A DNA stretch of 36,181 bases from Saprospiraceae bacterium. GTDB taxonomy: Bacteria > Bacteroidota > Bacteroidia > Chitinophagales > Saprospiraceae. Below, piece by piece: positions 15,743 to 22,745 of the stretch. The notes below the pieces were generated by a model. It worked only from the letters and a program-made list of their open reading frames with translations, had not been told where the DNA came from and did no database searches. Within the stretch, counting starts at the first letter, position 1; each line of letters starts with the position of its first letter. The stretch covers positions 557 through 36,737 of the forward strand of contig JALHRK010000021.1 in assembly GCA_022841505.1 (NCBI GenBank). The letters run 5' to 3'. Made by a program: the position numbers and the translations under genes.

Positions 15743-17179
15743 TTATCCCTGCTCAAAAACTGAAGTCAGATAAGTGTCATTTGTAGCTTTCCAGATGCGC
15801 CCTCCCTGAAAAACAACGCCAGAAACCTGAAAGTCATTCTCAGGGCCTCCTTTGCGAAGGGTGGTAAATTCAGCGGGCAGAATTTTATATTGCACCACCT
15901 CCCCGCCTCCGCCAGTGTTGGATGGGCCTTGTCCGGCGTTACTGACGCTGTAGCTGGCTGCCGTCTGCCATTTCTGCCCGATGGTATCCGCTGCGTACTG
16001 ATTCGTGGCGTGATCCCCGTTAGCATGAAAAATCTTGGTTTGCAGGTTGGCAAGAAAAGCATGGGCTTCGGACTGGCTGTTAGGGCCTCCCAGCACCGAA
16101 TAATAATTGCTGATATTCTGCGTCATGTAGACGGTACAGGATCGTGCTGACCTGGCTACAGCCTGATATTGATAATCAAAGCTGCTCACGAAATTTTGCG
16201 CTTCATCTGCCCATAAGAACACGGGCAATGGGTCTGTTTTGGGATTTCTGCGAAGGATTGCCCGCTGGAACATAAACTTAAAAATGCCCTGCGTGATCCG
16301 GCCTAACACCTGATATTCCTGGATTGGCAGGTCTAGGATAATCACCGCGCCGTCCTTATAGGTCATCTCTGGGACGATGTTGGTTTCCGTGCAAAACATC
16401 TCCCAGGCGATACCATGCAACAATTGATCGGCAACGCTGGTAAACGTAGCAATAATGCTGCTGCGGGTGCGGTCGCCAAGATTTGGGAATTCATGCAACC
16501 AGTAATCCTCTGCCATTTCAAAATCATTTAGTTCGCGGGGTGTTTTGGCGTTCTCGCTGGCTGTAAGCAGGCATTTAGCGCAATATGAGGTGTCCCACCA
16601 TTTTGCATCCTCCCCGATCTGTTCAAGGCTATTAGGTGCATCCCTGACCAGTTTGACGATATCTTTTAGTGTCAGTGTCTTTTGACTCAGGGCTATGATC
16701 TCGATAGCATTTCGGACAAGCTGACGCATTGCTCTTTCCCAAAACTGCTCTTTGCCCGCAATGTCGTGCGTTCCCTCGGCTATCTCGCTAATCCGGGTGA
16801 TAAGGTTGACAATAATTTCTGTCTGCCCTCCACCTCTGCCCGTTCGCTGAAGCTCGTATTCCAAAAAATTAAACCGCCAAAATTGATTATGCCGTTTGTC
16901 TTTGTCAGGCGAGAAAATAACAAGGCTGTCGCTGCGTCCGGTTTCCTTCGCGTATTGCTCCCAGAGTAATCGCTCTTCCGGCTTGGCACACATCACAAGG
17001 CCACCCATTCCCGCGCGTAAAAATGCCTTAGCTAAGGTCGCTCCGCTACCGCTGGTTTTCCCGCTGCCGGTGGCTCCCATGATACTGATACCCTGAGTCG
17101 CATCGTTGACTGTCCACGCATCTTTAGATGAAAAAAAGAGCAGCGGAGAATTAAGGTCAATACTATTGCCTGTGCTCAT
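15743..17179 (-). CDS. VirD4/TraG-type coupling ATPase without N-terminal membrane helices
   Basis: The protein has 478 residues. Walker A is GATGSGKTSGSG (35-46) and Walker B is VFLWADEAQNF (320-330), followed by the TraG-family element VYMTQNIS (350-357). GGLVMCAKPEE after Walker A is also typical (residue run beginning at 59). Type IV coupling proteins bring the relaxase-DNA complex to the transfer channel and pump DNA. Here the usual N-terminal transmembrane pair is missing: the motif begins only 34 residues in. The next gene encodes a polytopic membrane protein. The gene is divergent from the relaxase, with oriT between them. Confidence 0.9.
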   Translation of the reverse strand: MSTGNSIDLNSPLLFFSSKDAWTVNDATQGISIMGATGSGKTSGSGATLAKAFLRAGMGGLVMCAKPEERLLWEQYAKETGRSDSLVIFSPDKDKRHNQFWRFNFLEYELQRTGRGGGQTEIIVNLITRISEIAEGTHDIAGKEQFWERAMRQLVRNAIEIIALSQKTLTLKDIVKLVRDAPNSLEQIGEDAKWWDTSYCAKCLLTASENAKTPRELNDFEMAEDYWLHEFPNLGDRTRSSIIATFTSVADQLLHGIAWEMFCTETNIVPEMTYKDGAVIILDLPIQEYQVLGRITQGIFKFMFQRAILRRNPKTDPLPVFLWADEAQNFVSSFDYQYQAVARSARSCTVYMTQNISNYYSVLGGPNSQSEAHAFLANLQTKIFHANGDHATNQYAADTIGQKWQTAASYSVSNAGQGPSNTGGGGEVVQYKILPAEFTTLRKGGPENDFQVSGVVFQGGRIWKATNDTYLTSVFEQG

Positions 17180-17453
17180 CTATCCACCATTCATAAATTG
17201 AAAGATGGTGCGAAATTCTAACACACTATGTTGTGATAAAATAAAAGTCATGTAATGACGCTAGCAGACCATTGGAGCTGAAAGCTCCGATGGGATGTTC
17301 CAACGTAGCCCTGGGGGCGGAGGTGGAAACGCCTCGCAGAGCGCCTAACATGTTGGAGAAAAAGCTGTCGTCAGACGGATTTTTTGCCGACATGTGTAAG
17401 TGCGCAATCCTAACGCTCGCTACGCTCACTGTGTCAGGGAGGCTAGAAACGCT
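17180..17453. other. oriT region with multiple hairpins
   Basis: This gap between the divergent coupling ATPase and relaxase genes is rich in structure. It holds GTCAT-GTA-ATGAC (17247-17259), a 9-bp stem ATTGGAGCT-GAA-AGCTCCGAT with one G-T pair (17271-17291), GAGGTG-GAAA-CGCCTC (17320-17335), the inverted repeat at 17348-17395 and the nic core at 17397-17405. It probably contains the promoters of both operons. Confidence 0.65.
17348..17405 (+). other. Candidate origin of transfer (oriT): inverted repeat plus nic core
   Basis: ACATGTTGG (17348-17356) and CCGACATGT (17387-17395) form an inverted repeat with one G-T pair. Immediately 3' is GTAAGTGCGC (17396-17405). TAAGTGCG followed by C is the nic core of RSF1010/R1162-type (MOBQ) plasmids, where it also follows an inverted repeat. 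The relaxase gene begins 50 bases downstream and belongs to the matching MobA/MobL family. Confidence 0.75.
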
Positions 17454-19040
17454 GTGGTGAGGCAAGGCCACTATCATCTGCATACGGAACCCGTGTCGCG
17501 CATGAAGGGACACTCTTCGGTTGCCGCTGCTGCCTATCAATCCAAGCAAAGTCTTGCCCATAACCAGCAATTACAAGGCTCGGTCAGTCTCGACCATCGT
17601 AAGCAGCTCAACAAAGGGCATGTTACCGCTGGGCTTCGCGAAGAGCTGAACGCCGCTGGTATTCAACTCTCTGACAAGGCAACGGCTCAAAAAGATGGGC
17701 GGCGTGATTGGACAATCACCGATGAAAACAGCACCTACAAAATCCGCGAAGTGGAAAAAAAGGTGCTTAATGAAGCGACCGGGAAACGGGAAACGGTAGA
17801 CCGCTATTTGGATGTCTATGCCAAACGTATCCATAACTATGCCACGCGGGAAGATGTCGCGGAAACATGGATACAAGCTCCCAATCATGCGCCCGAATGG
17901 ATCAAAGCGGCAGCCGCAAAAGGGGATGCTGTCGAAAAGAAAGAAAGGGAAGCATTATGGAATGCGGTTGAGGAGGCGGACGTTGCGAGGGACGCCAGAC
18001 CTGCCCGCAAAATTCAGGTAGCGCTTATTCGGGAACTGTCGCCAGAACAGAATATTGCGATACTCAGAGAGTATGTTTCCGAGCAATTTGTTGATCGCGG
18101 CCTGGTCGCAGATGTTGCCATCCATCAGAAAAAAGCCAGTGATAGCCGATTGAATCCCCATGCCCATATCCTGATCACGACGCGGGAAATCAACGCTCAA
18201 GGGGAGTTTGCCGAAACCAAAAATAATTACTGGAAAAGCGATCAGCGCGTAGTTGATTGGCGCAAAGCGTGGACAGAAAAAGTGAATAGCGCGCTGGAAG
18301 AAAATGGCAGTGATACCCGCATTGATGATCGCAGTTACAAAAAGCGGGGCGTCCAGATTATTCCGGGGGAGCACATGGGGGCTTCTGAATGGAATCGCGC
18401 CCAACGTGGCGATAAAACCAGCAAAGCGCAGCGTAATGAAGCTATTGAAGCCCAAAATGCCAAATGGGATCAATACTGGAGCGCCATGCAAAAGCGGGTG
18501 CGGGCTAGAAATCCCGATTATACCTCTGAAAATGTAGCGGAATATGAGAAGAAACAGGAACGCGAATTAAACAAAATCTATGAGCCGGATACAACCTCCC
18601 TTGAGGCGAACAGCAAAAAAATCGAAGCGGTAGAAAAGAAGGCTGAAGCTGAAAAGGAACACTATGCGGGACGGATAACCGTGCGGCGATGGGCGGGCCT
18701 GGGCAGTAAGACAACGCACACTTATTTGCCAGGAGTGGCAAGCCTGCCTCGCAAGCAGCGCATGGAATTCGCCAAAAGCACTCCCTATATGACCGTTGCA
18801 GAAGAACAACAAAGGCTGACGGAATATCATGAGCGAACCCTCGCTGGGTATCTTGGCAATAATCAATCAGGCGGAAAGCCGCAAGAAGCGATGGAGCATA
18901 TTCAGCGCATGGCGAAAACTGTCCGGGAAAAAGCATCTGAAGTTAAACAGCAACTCACTGAGCAGTATTCGGGATGGGTAGCCCGTCTCAGGCAGGAAAG
19001 GAAAGAGCAGCGGCAAAGCAAAAAAGATCATGAACGGTGA
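17454..19040 (+). CDS. mobA: MobA/MobL-family relaxase
   Basis: The relaxase nicks oriT and stays bound to the 5' end during transfer. The frame opens at a GTG inside the nic core, but the family N-terminus (HYHLHTEPVSRMKGHSSVAA) begins later, so I use GTG 17454, with GGAGG at 17438-17442; GTG 17457 is equally possible. The product is 528 residues. Tyr28 in AAAAYQSK aligns with the catalytic tyrosine of R1162 MobA, and the metal-binding HUH motif is NPHAHILI (234-241). About 75 residues between the tyrosine and the APEW element look like an insertion compared with usual relatives. The C-terminal 200 residues are charged and coiled-coil-like, with no primase domain. It heads an operon of at least three genes. 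Confidence 0.9.
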   Translation: MVRQGHYHLHTEPVSRMKGHSSVAAAAYQSKQSLAHNQQLQGSVSLDHRKQLNKGHVTAGLREELNAAGIQLSDKATAQKDGRRDWTITDENSTYKIREVEKKVLNEATGKRETVDRYLDVYAKRIHNYATREDVAETWIQAPNHAPEWIKAAAAKGDAVEKKEREALWNAVEEADVARDARPARKIQVALIRELSPEQNIAILREYVSEQFVDRGLVADVAIHQKKASDSRLNPHAHILITTREINAQGEFAETKNNYWKSDQRVVDWRKAWTEKVNSALEENGSDTRIDDRSYKKRGVQIIPGEHMGASEWNRAQRGDKTSKAQRNEAIEAQNAKWDQYWSAMQKRVRARNPDYTSENVAEYEKKQERELNKIYEPDTTSLEANSKKIEAVEKKAEAEKEHYAGRITVRRWAGLGSKTTHTYLPGVASLPRKQRMEFAKSTPYMTVAEEQQRLTEYHERTLAGYLGNNQSGGKPQEAMEHIQRMAKTVREKASEVKQQLTEQYSGWVARLRQERKEQRQSKKDHER

Positions 19041-19087
19041 TACAATAAACTATCTGCCCCTTAAAGGTATTGAGGTAATTAAACCCA

Positions 19088-19807
19088 ATGGCTCGAAAGC
19101 CGCCTCCCGATACTGAAAAAAAGCATCAACAAAATATCGCCCAACGCGCCCAGACTCCGGCTAATCCCGAACTTCAAGCAGCTATTAACGCCAGCAAAGG
19201 TCAACCAGTCAGGGGCGTCCCAAGCGTCTCGCGCCGTGAACTAGGCACGCTAACGCCTGGGCAGCAACCACGCGATAATCCAGGATTACAAGCGCAAATC
19301 AAAGCAGGCCCCCAATATACAGGTGGTAAAAATGTCTCACAAAAGGAGTTGAGTGAGCTATCCTCGTTTAGGGCTTTGAACGATTACTCAAATAACACCC
19401 AGAGTTCTCTGCCACGCCAACGCAGTGAAACACAAGCGGCGGCCAACCAAGCGAACACAGGCGTGAAAGACGCCTCTCGCTCTCAAAGTTCAGCTCCGCC
19501 CAACCCTTTCCGACCTCGTGATCAACAGCATCAGGAAAACATCGCCCAGCGATCACGTTCCAACCCTGAAATACAAGCGACCAGTACCGCTGCCCCTGCT
19601 CAGGCACAGGCGAATACAAAACATAGTGCAGAGATGGCGAGACATCAGCAACATACGGAAAAGCAGCGGTCTGATGTGAAAAATGATTTAGATCGTGACG
19701 GGCAGGGAAAATCGGGTCACAATACCGAAAAAAGCCTCAGCAAAGATAAGGGGCAATCAAAAGAAAAGTCACAGGATAAGGGCAAGGATAAAGACTATGA
19801 GCGGTAG
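19088..19807 (+). CDS. Disordered, highly charged protein of the relaxase operon
   Basis: This 239-residue protein is rich in Gln, Ser, Lys, Asn and Pro, with no hydrophobic core, so it is probably intrinsically disordered. It repeats one phrase internally: HQQNIAQRAQTPANPELQA near residue 13 and HQENIAQRSRSNPEIQA near 147, with a shorter NPGLQAQI between them. The tail is alternating Lys/Asp/Ser. It may be an accessory DNA- or relaxase-binding factor, but this is inference from position only. It starts 47 bases after the relaxase stop and overlaps the next gene by 11 bases (ATGAGCGGTAG). Confidence 0.7.
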   Translation: MARKPPPDTEKKHQQNIAQRAQTPANPELQAAINASKGQPVRGVPSVSRRELGTLTPGQQPRDNPGLQAQIKAGPQYTGGKNVSQKELSELSSFRALNDYSNNTQSSLPRQRSETQAAANQANTGVKDASRSQSSAPPNPFRPRDQQHQENIAQRSRSNPEIQATSTAAPAQAQANTKHSAEMARHQQHTEKQRSDVKNDLDRDGQGKSGHNTEKSLSKDKGQSKEKSQDKGKDKDYER

Positions 19808-20282
19808 CTTACGCGACCGATATTTAAAGCCAAAAGAAGACCCCCAGGAACCGCCGGAAGAAGAGCTGATAGATGAGGATGATGAACTACCAGACCCCCT
19901 CACCTACCAAGCATATGCCAAAGGAACACAGGGCGGTAGGCGGGGAGAAATGGGCCTAGTCCTCTATTATGAGGATGGCATAACCATTGAAGTGCTTTAC
20001 TATACCTATCTGATGAGGGTAATCGCTACAGGTCAAGAATTTCTTGCCTTGATGTGTACTGATTCCGTCTATACTCTCACTGGGCAAAACCTCCACAAAC
20101 TTCTGCCGTTGCTGCGGGAACACAGAATCCGCTTTCTCCAAGCTTTTCAGCCACAAAAACATGCTCCCCTGCCCGCTAATGATGACGAGCCAGTCATTGA
20201 TTCGATTTCAATGTTGCTTACAGATGCCTGGTGGGAGCAATATCTGAGGCGAAATAGCGTGCGGGAAACCGACGAGACATAA
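19797..20282 (+). CDS. Unknown protein, first of two tandem paralogues
   Basis: I start it at ATG 19797, which overlaps the preceding stop by 11 bases; the frame upstream of this only shadows the preceding gene. The 161 residues comprise an acidic N-terminal part (PEEELIDEDDELPDP) and a compact domain with TYQAYAKG, YYTYLMRVIATGQEFLALM, LTGQNLHKLL and a final DAWWEQYLRR. The gene at 20398-20880 shares this domain (IYLMDISCTAGEYLSLM, LEGRNLSALL, DNWWKQYLEN). No known family was recognised. The position suggests a role linked to mobilization. Confidence 0.7.
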   Translation: MSGSLRDRYLKPKEDPQEPPEEELIDEDDELPDPLTYQAYAKGTQGGRRGEMGLVLYYEDGITIEVLYYTYLMRVIATGQEFLALMCTDSVYTLTGQNLHKLLPLLREHRIRFLQAFQPQKHAPLPANDDEPVIDSISMLLTDAWWEQYLRRNSVRETDET

Positions 20283-20397
20283 ATCCATACCGAGATATGC
20301 CAAAACGCATAATGACCTGGCTGGGCGATAAATCTTCCGGCAGCTTTCGTGACAGTTATGTGAAATTATCGGCTTTGCGAACACAGCTCTTGAGCCA

Positions 20398-20880
20398 TTG
20401 CGCCTGTTTATGGTAAGTTACCTCATGCGCGATAATGTATTTCCCCTGTTTAAAAGGTGTAAAACTGCTGTTATCCCCCTTGCCAGCAAGAAACCCTATC
20501 AGGCATTCGCAACCAGCTCTCCCGATAGAGATCGGCCAGAAACATTCCTCTTGTTTGAGGGATTGAGCCGTGATCCCGACCTTCGGCTAATGCTGTCCTA
20601 TATTTACCTCATGGATATTTCCTGCACTGCGGGTGAATACCTTTCACTGATGTATAGCAATGTGATTGTTACCCTGGAAGGCCGTAATTTATCCGCTCTC
20701 CTGGAACCACTTCAAAATTCACGCCTACGGACACTTCAATGCTATATACCTGAGCGCCATTTTGAACCCTCGACCACCGACGGCGGGGTGATAATCTATA
20801 ACATCACTTCACTGAGTATCGACAACTGGTGGAAACAATATTTAGAGAATCAGGCAAAATGGGACGCCGAACAGTCATGA
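20398..20880 (+). CDS. Second tandem paralogue, probably frameshifted at its 5' end
   Basis: From TTG 20398 (or ATG 20410) the frame encodes about 160 residues clearly related to the preceding gene from PYQAFATS to DNWWKQYLEN. No ribosome binding site precedes this start. A different frame just upstream (ATG 20297 to TAA about 20416) reads MPKRIMTWLGDKSSGSFRDS, and SGSFRDSYVKL matches the true N-terminus SGSLRDRYLKP of the first paralogue. The gene therefore looks like a single ORF broken by a frameshift between about 20350 and 20416, or a sequencing error there. If real, the domain may still be made from an internal start. Confidence 0.6.
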   Translation: MRLFMVSYLMRDNVFPLFKRCKTAVIPLASKKPYQAFATSSPDRDRPETFLLFEGLSRDPDLRLMLSYIYLMDISCTAGEYLSLMYSNVIVTLEGRNLSALLEPLQNSRLRTLQCYIPERHFEPSTTDGGVIIYNITSLSIDNWWKQYLENQAKWDAEQS

Positions 20881-20883
20881 AAA

Positions 20884-20912
20884 CACGGCGCAGGCTTGAC
20901 GCCTGCGCCGTG
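20884..20912. terminator. Strong bidirectional hairpin between convergent genes
   Basis: CACGGCGCAGGC and GCCTGCGCCGTG form a perfect 12-bp stem around TTGAC. It lies a few bases after the stop of the plus-strand paralogue and just before the stop of the minus-strand small gene. There is no T-run, but placement between convergent ends fits transcription termination. Confidence 0.7.
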
Positions 20913-20918
20913 ACCGTA

Positions 20919-21137
20919 TCAACTCGCTTGATCTTCGTAAGGTACGAGGATTAGCTCACAATCGCGCAGTTCAAAACTCGCGGGGATAATATCCCATAGG
21001 ATGCGTTGATTGCCCTTCTTGGTTTCAAATGCCACGCCTATTTTGGCAGGGTAACTGCGTCGTCCATCCGAACGTAGTAATTTGACGGTATAGGTCGGCT
21101 TTTTCGTTTCGGCTGGTGCGTCGGTTTCTTCAGTCAT
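20919..21137 (-). CDS. Small conserved-looking protein of unknown function
   Basis: This 72-residue protein has a good ribosome binding site (AAGGAG, seven bases before ATG 21137). The N-terminus is Glu/Thr/Lys-rich, then TYTVKLLRSDGRRSYPAKIG, FETKKGNQRILWDIIPASFE and a final LILVPYEDQAS suggest a small beta-barrel-like domain. Short proteins of this general pattern occur next to mobilization and primase genes on plasmids. I cannot name the family. It is divergent from the primase gene across a structured gap. Confidence 0.65.
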   Translation of the reverse strand: MTEETDAPAETKKPTYTVKLLRSDGRRSYPAKIGVAFETKKGNQRILWDIIPASFELRDCELILVPYEDQAS

Positions 21138-21191
21138 TTGCTACTCCTTTTGTGATAGGCCAACACCCTGTCGGCCTGATAGCGAGTGTCG

Positions 21192-21276
21192 GCCACAACG
21201 AAAGCCGGATTTATCAACATCTTTTCGGGACACCGCTTGCGGCGGAAGATGATTGAAAAATCCCGGATGTTGTGGC
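21192..21276. other. 85-base imperfect hairpin upstream of the primase gene
   Basis: GCCACAAC (21192-21199) pairs with GTTGTGGC (21269-21276). Inside, GCCGGATTTATCAACATCTT partly pairs with AAGATGATTGAAAAATCCCG, and CCGC-TT-GCGG (21233-21242) forms the tip. Long hairpins of this kind serve as single-strand initiation or conversion origins on mobilizable plasmids. The primase gene follows 80 bases later. It could also be a structured mRNA leader. Confidence 0.5.
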
Positions 21277-21356
21277 TAACTCAAGCGATATGGCTGATGG
21301 GTTTGGTCTGGAAGATGGGTGTTGCTGGGCGAAAAACGGCGCTGGTGAAAAGAAAA

Positions 21357-22244
21357 ATGAACACGTATCAGGCAAAGCGGCTACGTTTAAAGGACATTCT
21401 GGCGACCCTGGGGCATGAGCCAAATAAGGTACTCCAGGGGGAATTATGGTATCTAAGTCCCTTCCGGCAGGAAACAGAACCCTCGTTTAAGATCAACCTG
21501 GAGCGCAATGTCTGGTATGATTTCGGCCTGGGCGCGGGCGGCAATATTATCGATTTCGGCCTAAAGTATTTTCAGGTGTCTACCGTCGCTGCTGTCCTAC
21601 ATGAACTGGAAGCCCTGATAGGCGGGCAAAAAACGGTGCTGCCTCTTGCACCTGCTAAAAATGCACCAACTGAGCCTGAAGAATCATTTAAAGTGCAAAA
21701 AATTGCGCCGTTGCAAAATGTGGCGCTTCTCAAATACCTCGCCTCGCGCGGGATTGAAGCGGCACTTGCCCAAAGTTATGTGCAGGAAATCTACTATACC
21801 CGACAGAATAAGCGCTACTTCTCCCTCGCCTTCCCTAACGCCAGCGGCGGCTATGAGCTGCGCAATGCCTATTTTAAGGGTGTGCATGGTCACAAGGATG
21901 TCTCCCTCATCAATGGAGCCTCTACCGCTGGGGTGATGATATTTGAGGGCTTCATAGACTTTCTCTCTGCCTTAGCGTGGCATAAGGTCACTGCTCCCCC
22001 GTTATCAGTGATTGTCCTCAACTCCGTCGCCCTGCGCGATAAAGCACTTTCCACGATCCGGGATAAGGGCGTGCAATCGGTACATCTCTACCTTGACCAT
22101 GATCCAGCCGGGCGCGAGTTGACAACCTTCCTTCAGCAGCAATTAGCCGCGATAGAAGTCGTCGATCAATCGGGCTTGTATCAGGGTTTTAAGGATGTGA
22201 ATGCCTTCCTAGTCGGCCAGCGGCAATTGCAAAAACAGCTATAA
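21357..22244 (+). CDS. Toprim-domain DNA primase with CHC2-like N-terminal domain
   Basis: I start at ATG 21357, since the family N-terminus (QAKRLRLKDILATLGHEP) begins there and the 57 upstream codons run through a hairpin. The 295-residue product has the CHC2-like core WYLSPFRQETEPSFKINLER and VWYDFGLGAGGNIIDFGLKY, as in DnaG-type plasmid primases, but without the zinc cysteines. A Toprim domain follows: GVMIFEGFIDFLSAL (Glu in the first acidic motif) and HLYLDHDPAGRE (DxD motif). It should make RNA primers for plasmid replication or for complementary-strand synthesis after transfer. Close relatives are known to me mostly from Bacteroidota elements. Confidence 0.85.
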   Translation: MNTYQAKRLRLKDILATLGHEPNKVLQGELWYLSPFRQETEPSFKINLERNVWYDFGLGAGGNIIDFGLKYFQVSTVAAVLHELEALIGGQKTVLPLAPAKNAPTEPEESFKVQKIAPLQNVALLKYLASRGIEAALAQSYVQEIYYTRQNKRYFSLAFPNASGGYELRNAYFKGVHGHKDVSLINGASTAGVMIFEGFIDFLSALAWHKVTAPPLSVIVLNSVALRDKALSTIRDKGVQSVHLYLDHDPAGRELTTFLQQQLAAIEVVDQSGLYQGFKDVNAFLVGQRQLQKQL

Positions 22245-22456
22245 CCTCTTCTTAGGTGTTATAGCTGCCCACACCCTATAAAACCTTCTTTTTTCTTTTC
22301 ACCAGCGCAATTTAATTTTTTATTTTTATAGCAAAACAAAATGTGTGAGCGTAGCGAACTCAGTTTATAGGCCACGCCATAGGCGTGGGGCGCAGCGACT
22401 CCGGCAAAGCCGGGGGAGCGGAGGGTAGGTCTATTGGCGCGTAGCGCCAAATGAAG

Positions 22457-22465
22457 TTATCCACA
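22457..22465 (+). promoter_or_regulatory. DnaA box TTATCCACA
   Basis: Perfect match to the DnaA consensus TTATNCACA in the origin region. Confidence 0.75.
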
Positions 22466-22519
22466 AGTATTCTTATGTGCCTTTGTGTGTTAAATATAGT
22501 GTTAAATAATGTGTTACGC

Positions 22520-22528
22520 TGTGGATAA
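22520..22528 (-). promoter_or_regulatory. DnaA box TTATCCACA (minus strand)
   Basis: Perfect inverted copy (TGTGGATAA on the plus strand), 54 bases from the first box. The AT-rich repeats lie between them. Confidence 0.75.
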
Positions 22529-22571
22529 CCCGCCGTAAGACGCTGAAAAAATTGGTGTATTTTCAAGGTCT

Positions 22572-22745
22572 GGTTTCTAATCCCCCGATGAAAGGTTTCT
22601 AATTCCCAGATTTTGGTTTCTGATACCCCGAAACTTTGTTGAGGTTTCTAATACCCCGATACCTTACTTAAGGTTTCTAATACCCCAATACTTGACATTG
22701 GTTTCTAATACTCCGATACTGCCCACATGGTTTCTGATACCCCGA
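22572..22745 (+). repeat. Seven 17-bp iterons overlapping the rep start
   Basis: The consensus is GGTTTCTAATACCCCGA. Copies begin at 22572, 22594, 22615, 22643, 22672, 22700 and 22729. Spacing is 21-22 bases for the first three and 28-29 for the rest, so two helical phasings are present. The last copy lies inside the rep coding sequence, starting at the third base of the start codon. Iterons bind the initiator for replication, copy control and autorepression. Confidence 0.92.

Larger units (their letters stand above)
22245..22726. other. Replication origin region (oriV)
   Basis: This gene-free stretch of 482 bases holds an AT-rich tract (22311-22340), three hairpins with 3-base loops (22372-22388, 22401-22413, 22434-22450), two perfect DnaA boxes in opposite orientation, AT-rich direct repeats GTGTTAAATA (22487-22496 and 22499-22508) that could be the unwinding element, and then the iteron array leading into rep. 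Confidence 0.85.

Noticed and set aside
21186-21356. 57-codon N-terminal extension of the Toprim primase
   Set aside because: It reads through the long hairpin and is not like the family. A Met with a suitable upstream purine stretch starts exactly at the conserved N-terminus.
17408-22360. Shared string GTGAGCGTAGCGA at the oriT (minus strand, about 17416-17429) and oriV (about 22345-22357)
   Set aside because: A 13-base match between two places in 36 kb is expected by chance several times, and no flanking similarity extends it.
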